Shown: piece after piece, positions 1 through 8,505 of the stretch
Layout of the letters: each line of letters starts with the position of its first letter
How positions within the stretch are numbered: position 1 is the stretch's first letter
Source: Yersinia ruckeri ATCC 29473
GTDB taxonomy: Bacteria; Pseudomonadota; Gammaproteobacteria; Enterobacterales; Enterobacteriaceae
DNA length: 64,000 nt
Reading direction: 5' to 3'
Assembly (NCBI RefSeq): GCF_000754815.1
Contig: NZ_KN150747.1
Coordinates: forward strand, 2,576,896-2,640,895
The notes under the pieces: generated by a model
The model's input: the letters and a program-made list of their open reading frames with translations, nothing else
Database searches by the model: none
What the model was told of the DNA's origin: nothing
Program-made: the position numbers and the translations under genes

Positions 1-1
1 T

Positions 2-139
2 GAAGGCCAGTCCTACCGGCAGATTGGCCGGCATCTGGATCTGAGTAAAAATACGGTACTGGGAATAGTCAAACGTGAGCGAAAAAAGCAGGTGAATGAA
101 ATGGATAGTACCAACACTGACGGATACGAAACTCAGTAG
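2..139 (+). pseudogene. 3' end of an HTH-containing protein, possibly transposase-related
   Basis: An open frame enters from the left edge and stops at 137-139. Its 45 residues include YRQIGRHLDLSKNTV, which looks like the recognition part of a helix-turn-helix, followed by a basic, polar tail. This type of HTH is common in transposase and resolvase N-termini and small regulators. The family cannot be fixed from this fragment. It sits directly in front of the truncated mlc, in the place of the missing mlc 5' part, so it may belong to the element or rearrangement that broke mlc. The start lies outside the window, so this could also be the intact end of a real gene. Confidence 0.35.
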
Positions 140-223
140 TATTTGTAACGTTCAACTATCACCATATTCTGACAGGCCAGATGTGGCGAAGGCTAGAGGG
201 CGATCTTACACATTTACGTACGA

Positions 224-625
224 ATCCTTACGCCTAGCCAACAACGCCTGAAAGGCTCCATGAGTTCATTACTACATAGCGCGCCGCTAACGGTGGATTC
301 GCTCTGTGCTGCGGCCATGACGGGCGATCAACTTGCCAAAGATATTATTCTGGATGTGGGTCATAGCGTGGGTCGTATCGTTGCTATTATGGTCAACTTA
401 TTTAATCCGGAAAAAATATTGGTCGGTTCACCGCTAAATCAAGCCGCCGCTATTTTACATCCAGCGATAGAATCCTGTATCCGTCAGCAGGCATTACCGG
501 CGTACAGTGAAAATATTCAGGTAGAGTCCACCCAATTTTATAATCAAGGCACAATGCCCGGTGCGGCACTGGTCAAAGAGGCATTATATAATGGCTCATT
601 ATTAGTGAAGCTACTTCAGGGCTAA
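224..625 (+). pseudogene. mlc: 5'-truncated mlc (ROK-family glucose repressor), C-terminal third only
   Basis: From about codon 224 the frame reads as the last about 130 residues of Mlc, the ROK repressor that controls ptsG, ptsHI and manXYZ and is sequestered by unphosphorylated EIICB-Glc. Residues such as LTVDSLC, VNLFNPEKILVGSP and QGTMPGAALVKEA match the E. coli protein (406 aa) to its end. The N-terminal HTH, the ROK sugar-kinase core and the Zn-binding cysteines are absent. Upstream of 224 the frame meets a stop at 194-196 and shows no Mlc similarity. The first residues (LTPSQQRL) differ from the expected LxLAQ-type sequence in a way consistent with a small compensating indel. The ATG at 260 could start a 121-aa product, but it would lack the DNA-binding domain. 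Synteny with bioD2 and clcB downstream supports the identity. Confidence 0.85.
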
Positions 626-685
626 TCACCTCAGCTTAATAATTTAGAGTTAATTATTAATAGGTAGTAATCAAGATCCCCCGCA

Positions 686-713
686 AAATAGCCGTTTCTT
701 TTATCGGCTATTT
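686..713 (+). terminator. Hairpin after the mlc remnant
   Basis: AAATAGCCG at 686-694 and CGGCTATTT at 705-713 form a 9-bp perfect stem with a 10-nt loop, about 60 bp after the mlc stop. The following tract is TTTC then A8 rather than a clean T run, so terminator function is inferred mainly from position. Confidence 0.45.
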
Positions 714-879
714 CAAAAAAAACATTCCCGTTCGGCAAAACATTGCGCTAACGCAAGCTGTCCTGTGCTGGCATCGCCTAGACTTTTAACCCAATCGACA
801 ATTTCGCCACCCTTTGGCGGGACTATTTTAAGTTGAAACAGTTGATGTCAAAACGGCAAAATTGCGGAGTAATTCCTTT

Positions 880-1548
880 ATGTTAACGCGTGTATTTGTT
901 ACAGGAACAGATACCGCCGTGGGTAAGACGGTGGTATCTCGAGCTTTACTGCAAACTTTCAGTCAGAACGGTAAGACTGCGGCAGGATACAAACCGGTGG
1001 CGACCGAAAGTAAAGAAACGCCGGACGGACTACGCAACGCTGATGCACTGGTGTTGCAGGCATCCTCATCGATTGACCTGGATTATGCAGCGGTAAATCC
1101 ATTTCCACTGCATGAAGAAGTGATACATGCTAGCACTGAAACCCTGATCAATTATGACCGGATGAGTGAAGGCTTACGCTTCCTGTCAGAGCAGGCTGAC
1201 ACGGTGGTGGTAGAAGGCTGCGGTGGCTGGCAGGTATTAATGAATGATCAACGTTTTTATTCCGAATGGGTAGTCAAAGAAAAACTGCCGGTTATTTTAG
1301 TCGTCGGAATTAAACTCGGTTGTATTAATCACGCGATATTAACCGCGCAGGCAATTATTAACGATGGATTACCGTTATTAGGTTGGGTTGCCAACCGAAT
1401 TAACCCTGGACTGGCACATTATGCGGAAACCATTGATGTATTACGGCAAAAAATACCCGCTCCTCAGCTAGGTGAACTACCGTATTTACCTCGTCCTGAA
1501 CAGCGTGATTTGGTTAAATATCTCGATCTTTCACTACTGAATAAATAA
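880..1548 (+). CDS. bioD2: Dethiobiotin synthetase, BioD2/YnfK type
   Basis: ATP-dependent carboxylase family protein of 222 aa. Canonical BioD forms the ureido ring of dethiobiotin from 7,8-diaminopelargonate, CO2 and ATP. The P-loop GTDTAVGKT lies at residues 9-17, and VVVEGCGGW resembles the second conserved BioD motif (VEGAGG), with Cys in place of the usual Ala. The ATG at 880 is chosen over the upstream TTG at 862 because the family starts just before the P-loop and CGGAGT sits 5' of it. The position between mlc and clcB matches E. coli ynfK (bioD2), the paralogue outside the bio operon. Its contribution to biotin synthesis when bioD1 is present is uncertain. It converges on clcB with only 39 bp between the stops. 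Confidence 0.92.
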   Translation: MLTRVFVTGTDTAVGKTVVSRALLQTFSQNGKTAAGYKPVATESKETPDGLRNADALVLQASSSIDLDYAAVNPFPLHEEVIHASTETLINYDRMSEGLRFLSEQADTVVVEGCGGWQVLMNDQRFYSEWVVKEKLPVILVVGIKLGCINHAILTAQAIINDGLPLLGWVANRINPGLAHYAETIDVLRQKIPAPQLGELPYLPRPEQRDLVKYLDLSLLNK

Positions 1549-1587
1549 TGCATTAAATCAATCGTCAGAACGGTAACCTAAACGGTT

Positions 1588-2895
1588 TTAATTCTGATGA
1601 TTATGACAGATGAACGACTCTGAGTGATAAACGGATATTGGCCGTAACCAGCGAGCAATGGCCGTTGCTATCACGCAGGATAATAATAGTCCCGGCAGTA
1701 ACGTATATTCCCCAGTCATTTCACATACCATCAGCGCGGCCATGATCGGCGCGTGAGTGGTAGCGGCTAATAAAGTTGCCATACCGGTTAGCGCCATTAA
1801 CAACGCCACATGCTCACCCAGTAAAGGCCACCAAGTGAGTAGCTGGCCAACCAACATACCTAATGCGGCCCCAATAAATAGTGTTGGGGTAAATACGCCA
1901 CCGGGTGCGCCGGAACCACTACTGGCTAATACCGCCAGCAGTTTACAGATCAAAATACCGCCCAGTAATAATATTCCCGGTGATGCCGTTAACATTGATT
2001 GCACCACACTGTAACCATTGCCCCAAACCTGTGGAAAAATCAGCGAGAGTAAGCCGACGATCGTGCCACCCAATGCGAGTTGCAAAGGCAAGGGCAGATG
2101 CAGAGCACGAAAAGCATGACCGCTGGCGGTCATACCTTTTAAAAATAATGGCCCACAAAATCCAGCCAGCACGCCCAATACGGCCATGAGCAGATACTGA
2201 ATCGGCAGCGGCGAGGGCAACGGCTGCACCTGATACAAGGGAAGTTGTTCTCCCAACAATAGATTCGTGGTCAGTAACGCAGTCACTGCGGCAATCACCA
2301 CCGGGCCAAGAGAGGCCAGCATCAAAGTACCAAACAGAATTTCGGCGATAAACAGGCTGCCTGCCAGCGGTGCATGATAAGCACTGGCCATACCGGCCGC
2401 GGCACCACAGGCAACCCACAGTTTCCACTCGCTGGCTTTGGCATAACGCTGGGCAAAAACCGAAGCGAAAAGGGCGGCCAGCAGAACCATGGCACCTTCG
2501 CGCCCGATGGCACTGCCGCTGGAAACAACCAGCAGTGAAGCCAGTGATTTCACCAAACTGGCCGATAGATCCAGCCGCCCATCACCGGTCTCGATCGCTT
2601 CCATATAATCGGTGGGTGCCGCTGGTCGCTGATGACGATAACGCTGAAAAATCCACAATAGAGAACCGGCTACCAAACCACCCAACGCTGGGACTACCGC
2701 GCGTTGCCAGCCATCGATTGACGAGGCGGCCGCGACCAGACTGCCATCGGTTCGGGCAAACATCAACCACTCTAAACCCAGCATGGCGCGATGGAATAGC
2801 CAAACAATCACCGCTGAAGCCACGCCTAACATCATTGCGATTAATAGTCGCCGCAGCATGGCGCGATAGAAATACGGGTGTACAGGTTGTTTCAT
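1588..2895 (-). CDS. clcB: Voltage-gated ClC-type chloride channel ClcB
   Basis: Inner-membrane ClC-family protein of 435 aa. In E. coli ClcA and ClcB support extreme acid resistance by dissipating charge during decarboxylation. ClC signatures are visible: GSAIGREGA for the selectivity-filter loop and [17 protein letters not shown] for the second conserved pore motif. About ten hydrophobic segments span the protein. The start at 2895 gives a 12-residue extension relative to the E. coli protein. A second ATG at 2859 ([10 protein letters not shown]) matches the E. coli N-terminus, and no strong Shine-Dalgarno decides between them. The gene converges with bioD2. An imperfect stem (about 1560-1600) between the two stops could serve both as a terminator. 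Confidence 0.93.
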   Translation of the reverse strand: MKQPVHPYFYRAMLRRLLIAMMLGVASAVIVWLFHRAMLGLEWLMFARTDGSLVAAASSIDGWQRAVVPALGGLVAGSLLWIFQRYRHQRPAAPTDYMEAIETGDGRLDLSASLVKSLASLLVVSSGSAIGREGAMVLLAALFASVFAQRYAKASEWKLWVACGAAAGMASAYHAPLAGSLFIAEILFGTLMLASLGPVVIAAVTALLTTNLLLGEQLPLYQVQPLPSPLPIQYLLMAVLGVLAGFCGPLFLKGMTASGHAFRALHLPLPLQLALGGTIVGLLSLIFPQVWGNGYSVVQSMLTASPGILLLGGILICKLLAVLASSGSGAPGGVFTPTLFIGAALGMLVGQLLTWWPLLGEHVALLMALTGMATLLAATTHAPIMAALMVCEMTGEYTLLPGLLLSCVIATAIARWLRPISVYHSESFICHNHQN

Positions 2896-3086
2896 GCTTC
2901 GCCAGTTAACCGGATATATTTATTCCGCCATTGTTACGTGCGGGCAAACCAATGGCTAGTGAAAATTTAGTGAAAACGTTAAAGTGAAACCAAACAAATA
3001 AGCGGAAAAGGGCAACTGCGGATAAGGATAAGAAAAAAGGCACCACCTGGATGCCTGAAATCGGAAATCATTAAAATGCCCGTTAT

Positions 3087-3332
3087 TTACTCGCCATTAT
3101 TTATACGGGTATATACGATTTTATGTGTGTCGTTTTCACAGTGCCCAACCACCTGACCATTACTTTTTTCTGCTTGATCATTGGGAACGATATCAAGCGT
3201 AAAATCAGATGCAGGTACACCGTTGTTTATGATCTTTTGCGCAATATCCGCTTTCACGCTTTCGCAAGATGCCTGTGCCGCTAGAGGGGCCATTGCCAGC
3301 AATAACGTACCAATAATAAGTGACTTTTTCAT
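3087..3332 (-). CDS. ynfD: DUF1161 periplasmic protein (YnfD-like)
   Basis: Small protein of 81 aa with a typical signal peptide (MKKSLIIGTLLLAMAPLAAQA, cleavage after AQA). The mature part carries two cysteines (SCESVKADI and VVGHCEND) in the spacing of the DUF1161 family, and ends with the family-like KIVYTR. E. coli YnfD belongs to this family and lies near ynfB and ynfA, as here. Function is unknown; a periplasmic location is inferred from the signal. It has its own upstream gap to ynfB (97 bp), so it may be separately transcribed. Confidence 0.8.
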   Translation of the reverse strand: MKKSLIIGTLLLAMAPLAAQASCESVKADIAQKIINNGVPASDFTLDIVPNDQAEKSNGQVVGHCENDTHKIVYTRINNGE

Positions 3333-3429
3333 CAGTGAATCCTTATGTAGAGTAAATAGGTTATATACCTAATAAACCGTTCAGCCAACTTTAACTCCCA
3401 GTATAAGTATAAAATCGCGCAGCATGGAG

Positions 3430-3807
3430 TTAAGGATTAATCTTGTGACCGCTCTGACGATCCAGGCAACGCTCCGTATTGGGTTCCCAATAAGCATTAA
3501 AATTACTGCTACTCAAACATTGGTCTTTTGCATCTTGCGCGACATCATATTTATCAAAATCTTTTTCTTTACGATTATTCACTTTTTTACGCAGGCGTTG
3601 GGTTTCATCCCATTGCTCTTTACTTTGGCGAGCCTCTTCTTTGGCCAGAGGATCGTTAGCATTATTGCCGCCAACAGAGACGCAAGTGCTGCCCTGGGTA
3701 CAAGAGCTTGATTGCGCTAAGACGGCGGAAGACCAAGAAAGAGGCAGCATTAAAACCGCGATGGGTAATAAAGCACGCATTGCGGCATGCAGGCGATGAG
3801 TTTTCAT
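3430..3807 (-). CDS. ynfB: YnfB-family (DUF1283) periplasmic protein
   Basis: Protein of 125 aa with an N-terminal signal sequence ending near VLA. The mature part has the DUF1283 hallmarks [15 protein letters not shown] and, near the end, [17 protein letters not shown], almost identical to E. coli YnfB. Two conserved cysteines in the C-terminal half (DQCLSSS and ERCLDR) could form a disulfide in the periplasm. An extra Cys pair after the signal ([10 protein letters not shown]) is not seen in E. coli YnfB as I remember it. It is divergent from ynfA, which is the usual enterobacterial arrangement. Molecular function is unknown. Confidence 0.88.
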   Translation of the reverse strand: MKTHRLHAAMRALLPIAVLMLPLSWSSAVLAQSSSCTQGSTCVSVGGNNANDPLAKEEARQSKEQWDETQRLRKKVNNRKEKDFDKYDVAQDAKDQCLSSSNFNAYWEPNTERCLDRQSGHKINP

Positions 3808-3944
3808 GATTAAGTCCTTAGCGAAAGATGAGCAAGCTCACTTTGTTTACACGATCAAATACATGGGTAAACTATACCATTGCACCAGGATTCTGTACTC
3901 ACTACTGTAACCTCATTTAACCTTTAGAGAGCAAGCCAGCCTTT

Positions 3945-4271
3945 ATGTTAAAAACTTTATTACTCTTTTTCGCTACTGCGTTGACTGAAATTATTGGCTG
4001 TTTTCTGCCTTATTTATGGTTAAGAAAAGGTGCATCGATTGGTCTATTGTTGCCAGCAGCGGCCAGCCTAGCAATATTCGTCTGGTTATTAACATTACAC
4101 CCAGCCGCCAGCGGACGCGTTTATGCCGCTTATGGTGGGGTTTATGTGGTAACGGCGTTGATCTGGTTACGAGTCGTAGACGGAATAAAACTGTCGACCT
4201 TTGATTGGCTGGGCGCAGGTATTGCATTGATCGGTATGCTGATTATTGTTATCGGATGGCGGGTAAATTAA
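3945..4271 (+). CDS. ynfA: YnfA/UPF0060 small inner-membrane protein
   Basis: Protein of 108 aa with four hydrophobic segments, matching E. coli YnfA along its whole length ([21 protein letters not shown] and [18 protein letters not shown]). UPF0060 proteins resemble small multidrug resistance transporters. Shigella YnfA has been linked to efflux of cationic dyes and drugs. The conserved Glu in TM1 (TEIIG) corresponds to the SMR catalytic carboxylate. The gene is monocistronic and divergent from ynfB. Confidence 0.93.
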   Translation: MLKTLLLFFATALTEIIGCFLPYLWLRKGASIGLLLPAAASLAIFVWLLTLHPAASGRVYAAYGGVYVVTALIWLRVVDGIKLSTFDWLGAGIALIGMLIIVIGWRVN

Positions 4272-4330
4272 TCGGGCGCGGCAGAGTTACGTCTAGAAAA
4301 TAAAGCGACGCTGAGGTTAATAACAACGTG

Positions 4331-4484
4331 CTTTCCGCGGTGAAACCGACAGGTCGTCAAGGCGCTGTGAATACGTCCTTGTAGGCTCGTTCTGCGCCAT
4401 TTCTGGTGTGGATACGGGTCTTCCTCCACCAGAAATCACAAAACCGCGGTTTGTCAGCAGCCTGAGCGTAGCCAAGCTACGCTC
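4331..4484. repeat. Palindromic intergenic repeat, YPAL-like, with two further stems
   Basis: The ynfA-ydfG gap holds a structured element. An inner stem ATTTCTGGTG (4399-4408) pairs perfectly with CACCAGAAAT (4427-4436), and CCGCGG palindromes flank it at 4335-4340 and 4444-4449. The segment around 4362-4392 (GCTGTGAATACGTCC then TGTAGGCTCG) resembles the recurrent intergenic repeat of Yersinia genomes. A second perfect hairpin, GAGCGTAGC/GCTACGCTC, follows at 4464-4484, just 3' of ydfG, and may act as its transcript end. Assignment to the YPAL family is from memory of its general look and would need alignment. Confidence 0.5.
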
Positions 4485-4496
4485 CATAATCAATCG

Positions 4497-5246
4497 TTAT
4501 GACTCGCGGTGAATACTCAGACCAGCGAAGGATTGGCTCACTGGCATCATTTCCAGCGTGTTGATATTAACGTGAGCTGGCAGGGTGGCAACCCAGTAAA
4601 CGGCTTCGGCAATATCCTCAGGCATTAACGGATTGGCGCCGTCATAGGTCTTACTGACTTTATCAGCATCGCCCTTGAAACGAACGGAAGAAAATTCGGT
4701 GCCACCGACTAAACCAGGCTCAATATCTGTCACCCGAATTTGTGTACCCTGTAAGTCTGCACGTAGTCCTAAGCTGAATTGTTTGACAAAAGCTTTCGTC
4801 GCACCATAAACATTGCCGCCTGCGTACGGCCAATTGGCTGCCGTGGAACCAATATTGATCACGTGACCGATATTGCGGCTGACCATTTCTGGCAGCAAGG
4901 CGCGAGTCATATTGACCAAACCTTTGGTATTAGTATCAATCATGGTATCCCAGTCATCGACATTGGCTTTATGGGCAGGTTCTAGCCCCAGCGCCAGCCC
5001 GGCATTATTAACCAACACATCAATATTTCGCAGATTGAGCGGAAGTTCATCGATAGCCTGCTGAATAGCGGCGCGATTACGCACGTCCAGACGCAGAGTA
5101 TGCAAAGATTCACCCAACTCAAGTTTTAGCTGATCAAGCCGCTCTAGACGTCGGCCAGTCGCAATAACCTGATGGCCGTGGCCAATAAATTTGCGGGCAA
5201 TCGCTTCACCAAAACCGGAGGTGGCTCCAGTAACAAAAACAATCAT
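4497..5246 (-). CDS. ydfG: NADP-dependent 3-hydroxy acid dehydrogenase YdfG
   Basis: Classical short-chain dehydrogenase/reductase of 249 aa. The Rossmann cofactor motif TGATSGFGEA is at residues 6-15, NNAG at 80-83, and the catalytic Ser134, Tyr147 and Lys151 are in the standard spacing (YGATK). The sequence follows E. coli YdfG, which oxidises L-allo-threonine, L-serine and related 3-hydroxy acids and reduces malonic semialdehyde in the Rut pyrimidine pathway. GR near residues 31-33 after the second strand agrees with NADP preference. It is transcribed alone, convergent with ynfA across the palindromic repeat. Confidence 0.93.
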   Translation of the reverse strand: MIVFVTGATSGFGEAIARKFIGHGHQVIATGRRLERLDQLKLELGESLHTLRLDVRNRAAIQQAIDELPLNLRNIDVLVNNAGLALGLEPAHKANVDDWDTMIDTNTKGLVNMTRALLPEMVSRNIGHVINIGSTAANWPYAGGNVYGATKAFVKQFSLGLRADLQGTQIRVTDIEPGLVGGTEFSSVRFKGDADKVSKTYDGANPLMPEDIAEAVYWVATLPAHVNINTLEMMPVSQSFAGLSIHRES

Positions 5247-5707
5247 GTTCGTTTCCTCAATAATGAAAATGATGCCGGTAACTCATTTTATATCATTAAC
5301 ATACACCGATAATAGGCAACCATCCATCCATTATTACCTTACTCGCCATTACTGAAATGCAGGGCGAAAGAAAAGGGCAGGGAATAGACTAACGCTAGAT
5401 TGACATATAAAAATAAGATGCTAATACCAGAGAGGTATTTCCCGTGCGGAGAAGCATTACTGTGGAATATTAAATTAAAAGCCGATTTTTTACTCTGAAA
5501 ATTTCATGTCGCAAGGATTATGATCAATAATAAAAAATAGAATTGATGCTGGCACCAAAAAACACGGGTGCCAGACTGATATATATGTTTCATATCAAAA
5601 AAATAAATTAATTTATTTTCACTGAAAATGATGGGTAATGTTGTGTATGTAAATTTTCTGATATTATTTTAATTAAACGATAAAAAGCTAACGCAGGCTG
5701 ATGTTGA
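5247..5707. other. AT-rich gap between ydfG and the amidase gene
   Basis: 461 bp holding the ydfG promoter side (near 5250-5340) and the 3' flank of the amidase gene. The composition drops sharply in GC past about 5390, marking the left edge of the accessory patch. I see no coding frame, tRNA or direct repeat that would identify an attachment site, and no clean T-tailed hairpin after the amidase. Confidence 0.5.
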
Positions 5708-6490
5708 TTATTGATGGAAGTATTTTTCCACCAATGCGGCCAAAATAGCCATAGTTTCACTGTCAATGATACCATCGTAACATTCAGGACGAAAATGAAG
5801 TTGAAAGCCTCGCACCAAAATTTCCAATCCAAGATCGCTTTCTGCGTGTGAGACATCATAGCCATAGGTCTTAAATAAATGCAGCACTTCACTTTTTGGC
5901 GGAATACATTTTGAGAATTTCAACTCATATTTATCTTTTGTTTCATCATCATACCAGGCTCCTATACCGCACATATAAAGTTCATACCAAGGAAATGCGG
6001 CACCGGGGTCACTTTTCCGACCGAGAGAGATATCAGAATGTGCCAGCACATGTGTAGGCGTAATATCAGGATAGCGTTGCAAGATATTAAAAGCCAAATC
6101 TTTTAGCGCTTCTATTTGTTCATCATTGTAGGGTGGGAAAGTAAAACTCCCTTTATTATCAATGGCCTGATTAACAAGTTCGATCCCGATAGAACTGTCA
6201 TTAAGATTTGTTCTATCGTGCCAATGACTGATACCTGCATGCCAAGCCCGATCATTTTCATCAACCAGATTAAAAATACGCAAACCATCAAAACCTGCGG
6301 CTATATATCCAGGATCGGTGGGATCAGGAATAAGATAGTGTGAACTGACCGTACTCCCCGTTAATACAGTTATCGCACCAACAAAATCGACTACGGTATA
6401 GTGAAGTATAAGAAATCTTACGCGCTTATTGAACCCTTTCACAGAACGATAGGAATTATAATCAATGTTAATAACCTGAGCGTTTTCCAT
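5708..6490 (-). CDS. N-acetylmuramoyl-L-alanine amidase, AmiD/AmpD type, without export signal
   Basis: Protein of 260 aa. Residues about 20-170 are an Amidase_2 domain that cleaves the bond between MurNAc and L-Ala in peptidoglycan or anhydro-muropeptides. Zinc ligands can be placed at His30 (LILHYT), His151 (LAHSDI) and Asp161 (KSDPG), with Glu104 (GIELVN) as the catalytic acid. Residues about 200-258 form a peptidoglycan-binding-like domain ending in FQLHFRPECYDG, as in AmiD. E. coli AmiD is an outer-membrane lipoprotein, whereas this protein starts MENAQVINIDYNSYRS with no signal peptide or lipobox. It may therefore be cytoplasmic (muropeptide recycling), or exported by another route. No cognate immunity gene is evident. 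Low GC and the neighbours suggest horizontal acquisition. Confidence 0.85.
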   Translation of the reverse strand: MENAQVINIDYNSYRSVKGFNKRVRFLILHYTVVDFVGAITVLTGSTVSSHYLIPDPTDPGYIAAGFDGLRIFNLVDENDRAWHAGISHWHDRTNLNDSSIGIELVNQAIDNKGSFTFPPYNDEQIEALKDLAFNILQRYPDITPTHVLAHSDISLGRKSDPGAAFPWYELYMCGIGAWYDDETKDKYELKFSKCIPPKSEVLHLFKTYGYDVSHAESDLGLEILVRGFQLHFRPECYDGIIDSETMAILAALVEKYFHQ

Positions 6491-6830
6491 TTATATCTAC
6501 TCCTTGTTATAGCGTGAATAGCTTTAATTACTTATTCATATATCTAACCAGCTTAGCTGATTGGGATTTACATTAGTTTAATTTTACATACTGAGCAAGC
6601 CGCATTTTTAAATATATAAAATCAGCATTACTTAATTTAATTTCAGTATTTTTATATATCTATGAGTGCCCGTCACATTAAAAAACTGAAGTTTAAAATA
6701 ATGCATAGCTAATTATTTAATAAAAATGTATTAAATATGATTGTACACCATCAAATTTAATACAACATGGATTATAGATTTGATTTATTGATTGAGATAA
6801 TGTGAATCTTTTCATCTTTGGTAAATAAAT
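6491..6830. other. Divergent AT-rich promoter region
   Basis: 340 bp between the start of the amidase gene and that of the methyltransferase, both reading outward, so both promoters should lie here. The DNA is very AT-rich (runs of A and T around 6600-6800), the kind of sequence H-NS binds. I could not pick a specific operator or a convincing promoter pair. Confidence 0.45.
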
Positions 6831-7643
6831 GTGGAAATTGAAAAAATAAAAACCATGCTTGCGGTATCTTTTATTCGCTCAACGGTAATGAAAGATAATA
6901 TTTCACAGAAATTAATCAGCCATAATGTTAAAGATGCCGAACTCACAGCTAACTACATTAACGCTGTAACGGGAGGAATGTTCTCAACGAATATCCAGGC
7001 AAGAAATTATTATTTTTGCAGTGAGATCACCAAGAACAGCGATACCTTTGATCAACTACTTATTTTGGGTATAGGTTTGGATACAAAAGCAAACCGTCTG
7101 TCTCTACTGAACCATAAAGAAGTGTACGGATTAGACATCAATGCATCCTTTATCAACAATCTCTATATCACCAATGGTATTGCACCAAAGGCGAAAATTA
7201 TTCGCTGTAACTTTACCGGTCTTCCAATCGATATAGTACTGAGGAAATTAGTCGATGCGGGTTTTTCACTCAAAAGGAAAACACACATGATATGGGAGAG
7301 TGGTAGTTTTTATGTGACGCCAAGAAATATCATTCGAGTAATAAGATTGCTTACTGAACGTCTTAACCTTGTCAGCCTGAATATCGATATCTTAAATAAA
7401 AATATTTTCAATAATGCTGACCATCCACAGGCATCGATGATCAGCAGCGTAGTCAGCTTTCTCGCGGAGATTCGTGAACCCTGGACGGGTTTCTGTCATC
7501 CCCCGAGCTTTATCACTCACCTCAAGAAGATGGGTTATAAGCGGGTTGAAATGCGCAGTCACGGACAGGTTGAAATGGATTTATTATCATCACAGAAAGT
7601 CATTTCTGATTTGATATTCTTTATCAGTGCACATAAGCAATAG
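6831..7643 (+). CDS. SAM-dependent methyltransferase of the PPM/LCM family
   Basis: Protein of 270 aa resembling the leucine carboxyl methyltransferase (PPM1/LCM, COG3315) superfamily. LLILGIGLDTKANRL corresponds to motif I (usually GxGLDTRAyRL), YGLDIN to the acidic motif II, and MIWESGSFYVTP to the family motif xxEGxxxYLxp. These proteins O-methylate carboxyl groups of small molecules or proteins; the substrate here is unknown. The given start is GTG at 6831; an in-frame ATG at 6855 is an alternative, and neither has a strong Shine-Dalgarno. The gene is AT-rich like the amidase gene from which it diverges. Nothing biosynthetic adjoins it, so it may be a stand-alone enzyme or a leftover of an island. 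Confidence 0.7.
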   Translation: MEIEKIKTMLAVSFIRSTVMKDNISQKLISHNVKDAELTANYINAVTGGMFSTNIQARNYYFCSEITKNSDTFDQLLILGIGLDTKANRLSLLNHKEVYGLDINASFINNLYITNGIAPKAKIIRCNFTGLPIDIVLRKLVDAGFSLKRKTHMIWESGSFYVTPRNIIRVIRLLTERLNLVSLNIDILNKNIFNNADHPQASMISSVVSFLAEIREPWTGFCHPPSFITHLKKMGYKRVEMRSHGQVEMDLLSSQKVISDLIFFISAHKQ

Positions 7644-7714
7644 TAAAATAACCCTTTAATATCAATACGATAAATTAATCATCAATGGCTATTTATAGAT
7701 AGATAAACTATTTA

Positions 7715-7858
7715 ATGGCTGAGAATAAGCTAATACAAAAGGGTGTTAGCTTGTTTTTCATACCATTCATGATGATGATAGGTGATTTCTTGTGGGTAAA
7801 TGTACTGGCAGTTTGCCAGATTTTACGTAGCGCGATCCTAAAAGATGAGTATTTGTAG
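7715..7858 (+). CDS. Possible 47-aa hydrophobic peptide, unproven
   Basis: An ATG at 7715 opens a frame to a TAG at 7856-7858. The product has one long hydrophobic stretch (VSLFFIPFMMMIGDFLWVN and following) and then a basic end, as in a single-pass membrane peptide. No strong ribosome-binding site precedes it and I know no homologue. It lies in the decayed tract downstream of the methyltransferase, so it may be a fragment or a chance frame. Confidence 0.2.
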   Translation: MAENKLIQKGVSLFFIPFMMMIGDFLWVNVLAVCQILRSAILKDEYL

Positions 7859-7993
7859 ATAATAATCCGAATGGAGCAACAATATTGAACATATGATAAC
7901 GCTATAGTGAAAAAATGCGATGACTTGGATTCAGGGACGCAGGTCGCTAGCATCAAGCGAACCCTTATCAGAGTGCGATAAGAACAAACCAGC

Positions 7994-8505
7994 ATGACAT
8001 ACAGTGAAAAAATTGAGTCAGTACACGGCAAAATATTGAGATAGAAGTTATCAGAATCTGTGAACCAGCAGACGAATTTGATGGCTGTACAGCTAAGCGC
8101 AGTTCAGTCATCATTCTTGCTGGAACTGGAATCTTGGTGGAACGAAAAAACTAATGAAGTTGAATATGATAAAAATCATTTTGTGACGATTAAATCCCAA
8201 AACTATCCGGTGACAATGGATGCGCACAGATGAAGAATTTATCCTGATAAACCTGATAAACCTGATAAACCTGATAAACCTGATAAACCTGATAAAGACT
8301 TAAATCTGAATATTAGCCTAGGGTTACCTTGGTGCGCATAATGTATATTATGTTAAATTGAATCCATCAGCAGCCTGACCATTACCCGCCAGTGCCACGC
8401 AGTTACATCAACCCTCACCTTTCTTACTATAATCTTGCAATACATGTATTGGGCAATCCATTCACATATCGCGATATCAATAAAATGCCAATCAGTCTTA
8501 GCTAA
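7994..8505 (+). pseudogene. Decayed gene with internal stops and a (PDK)6 repeat
   Basis: One frame from ATG 7994 reads protein-like sequence through an in-frame TAG (8042-8044) and TGA (8231-8233) to TAA at 8339-8341. It includes SFLLELESWWNEKTNE, VEYDKNHFVT and six Pro-Asp-Lys units encoded by the tandem repeat at 8243-8296. Protein-like text continues in shifted frames: GAHNVYYVKLNPSAA at about 8333-8378, then QPDHYPPVPRSYINPHLS, GNPFTYRDINKM and a stop at 8503-8505. This pattern of stops and frameshifts along one strand suggests a degraded gene. I do not recognise the family. A chance assembly of open fragments in AT-rich DNA remains possible. Confidence 0.4.
8243..8296 (+). repeat. Six tandem copies of the 9-mer CCTGATAAA
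   Basis: Six perfect head-to-tail copies of CCTGATAAA run from 8243 to 8296. The unit is a multiple of three and in one frame encodes Pro-Asp-Lys, so copy-number change would preserve that frame. Perfect identity between copies points to recent slippage or expansion. There are no spacers, so it is not a CRISPR array. Confidence 0.95.

Noticed and set aside
2370-2909. Long plus-strand frame opposite clcB
   Set aside because: Arg/Pro/His-rich antisense shadow of a well-conserved gene.
8243-8296. Tandem repeat considered as a CRISPR-like array
   Set aside because: The units are 9 bp and contiguous with no spacers, and no cas gene is near.
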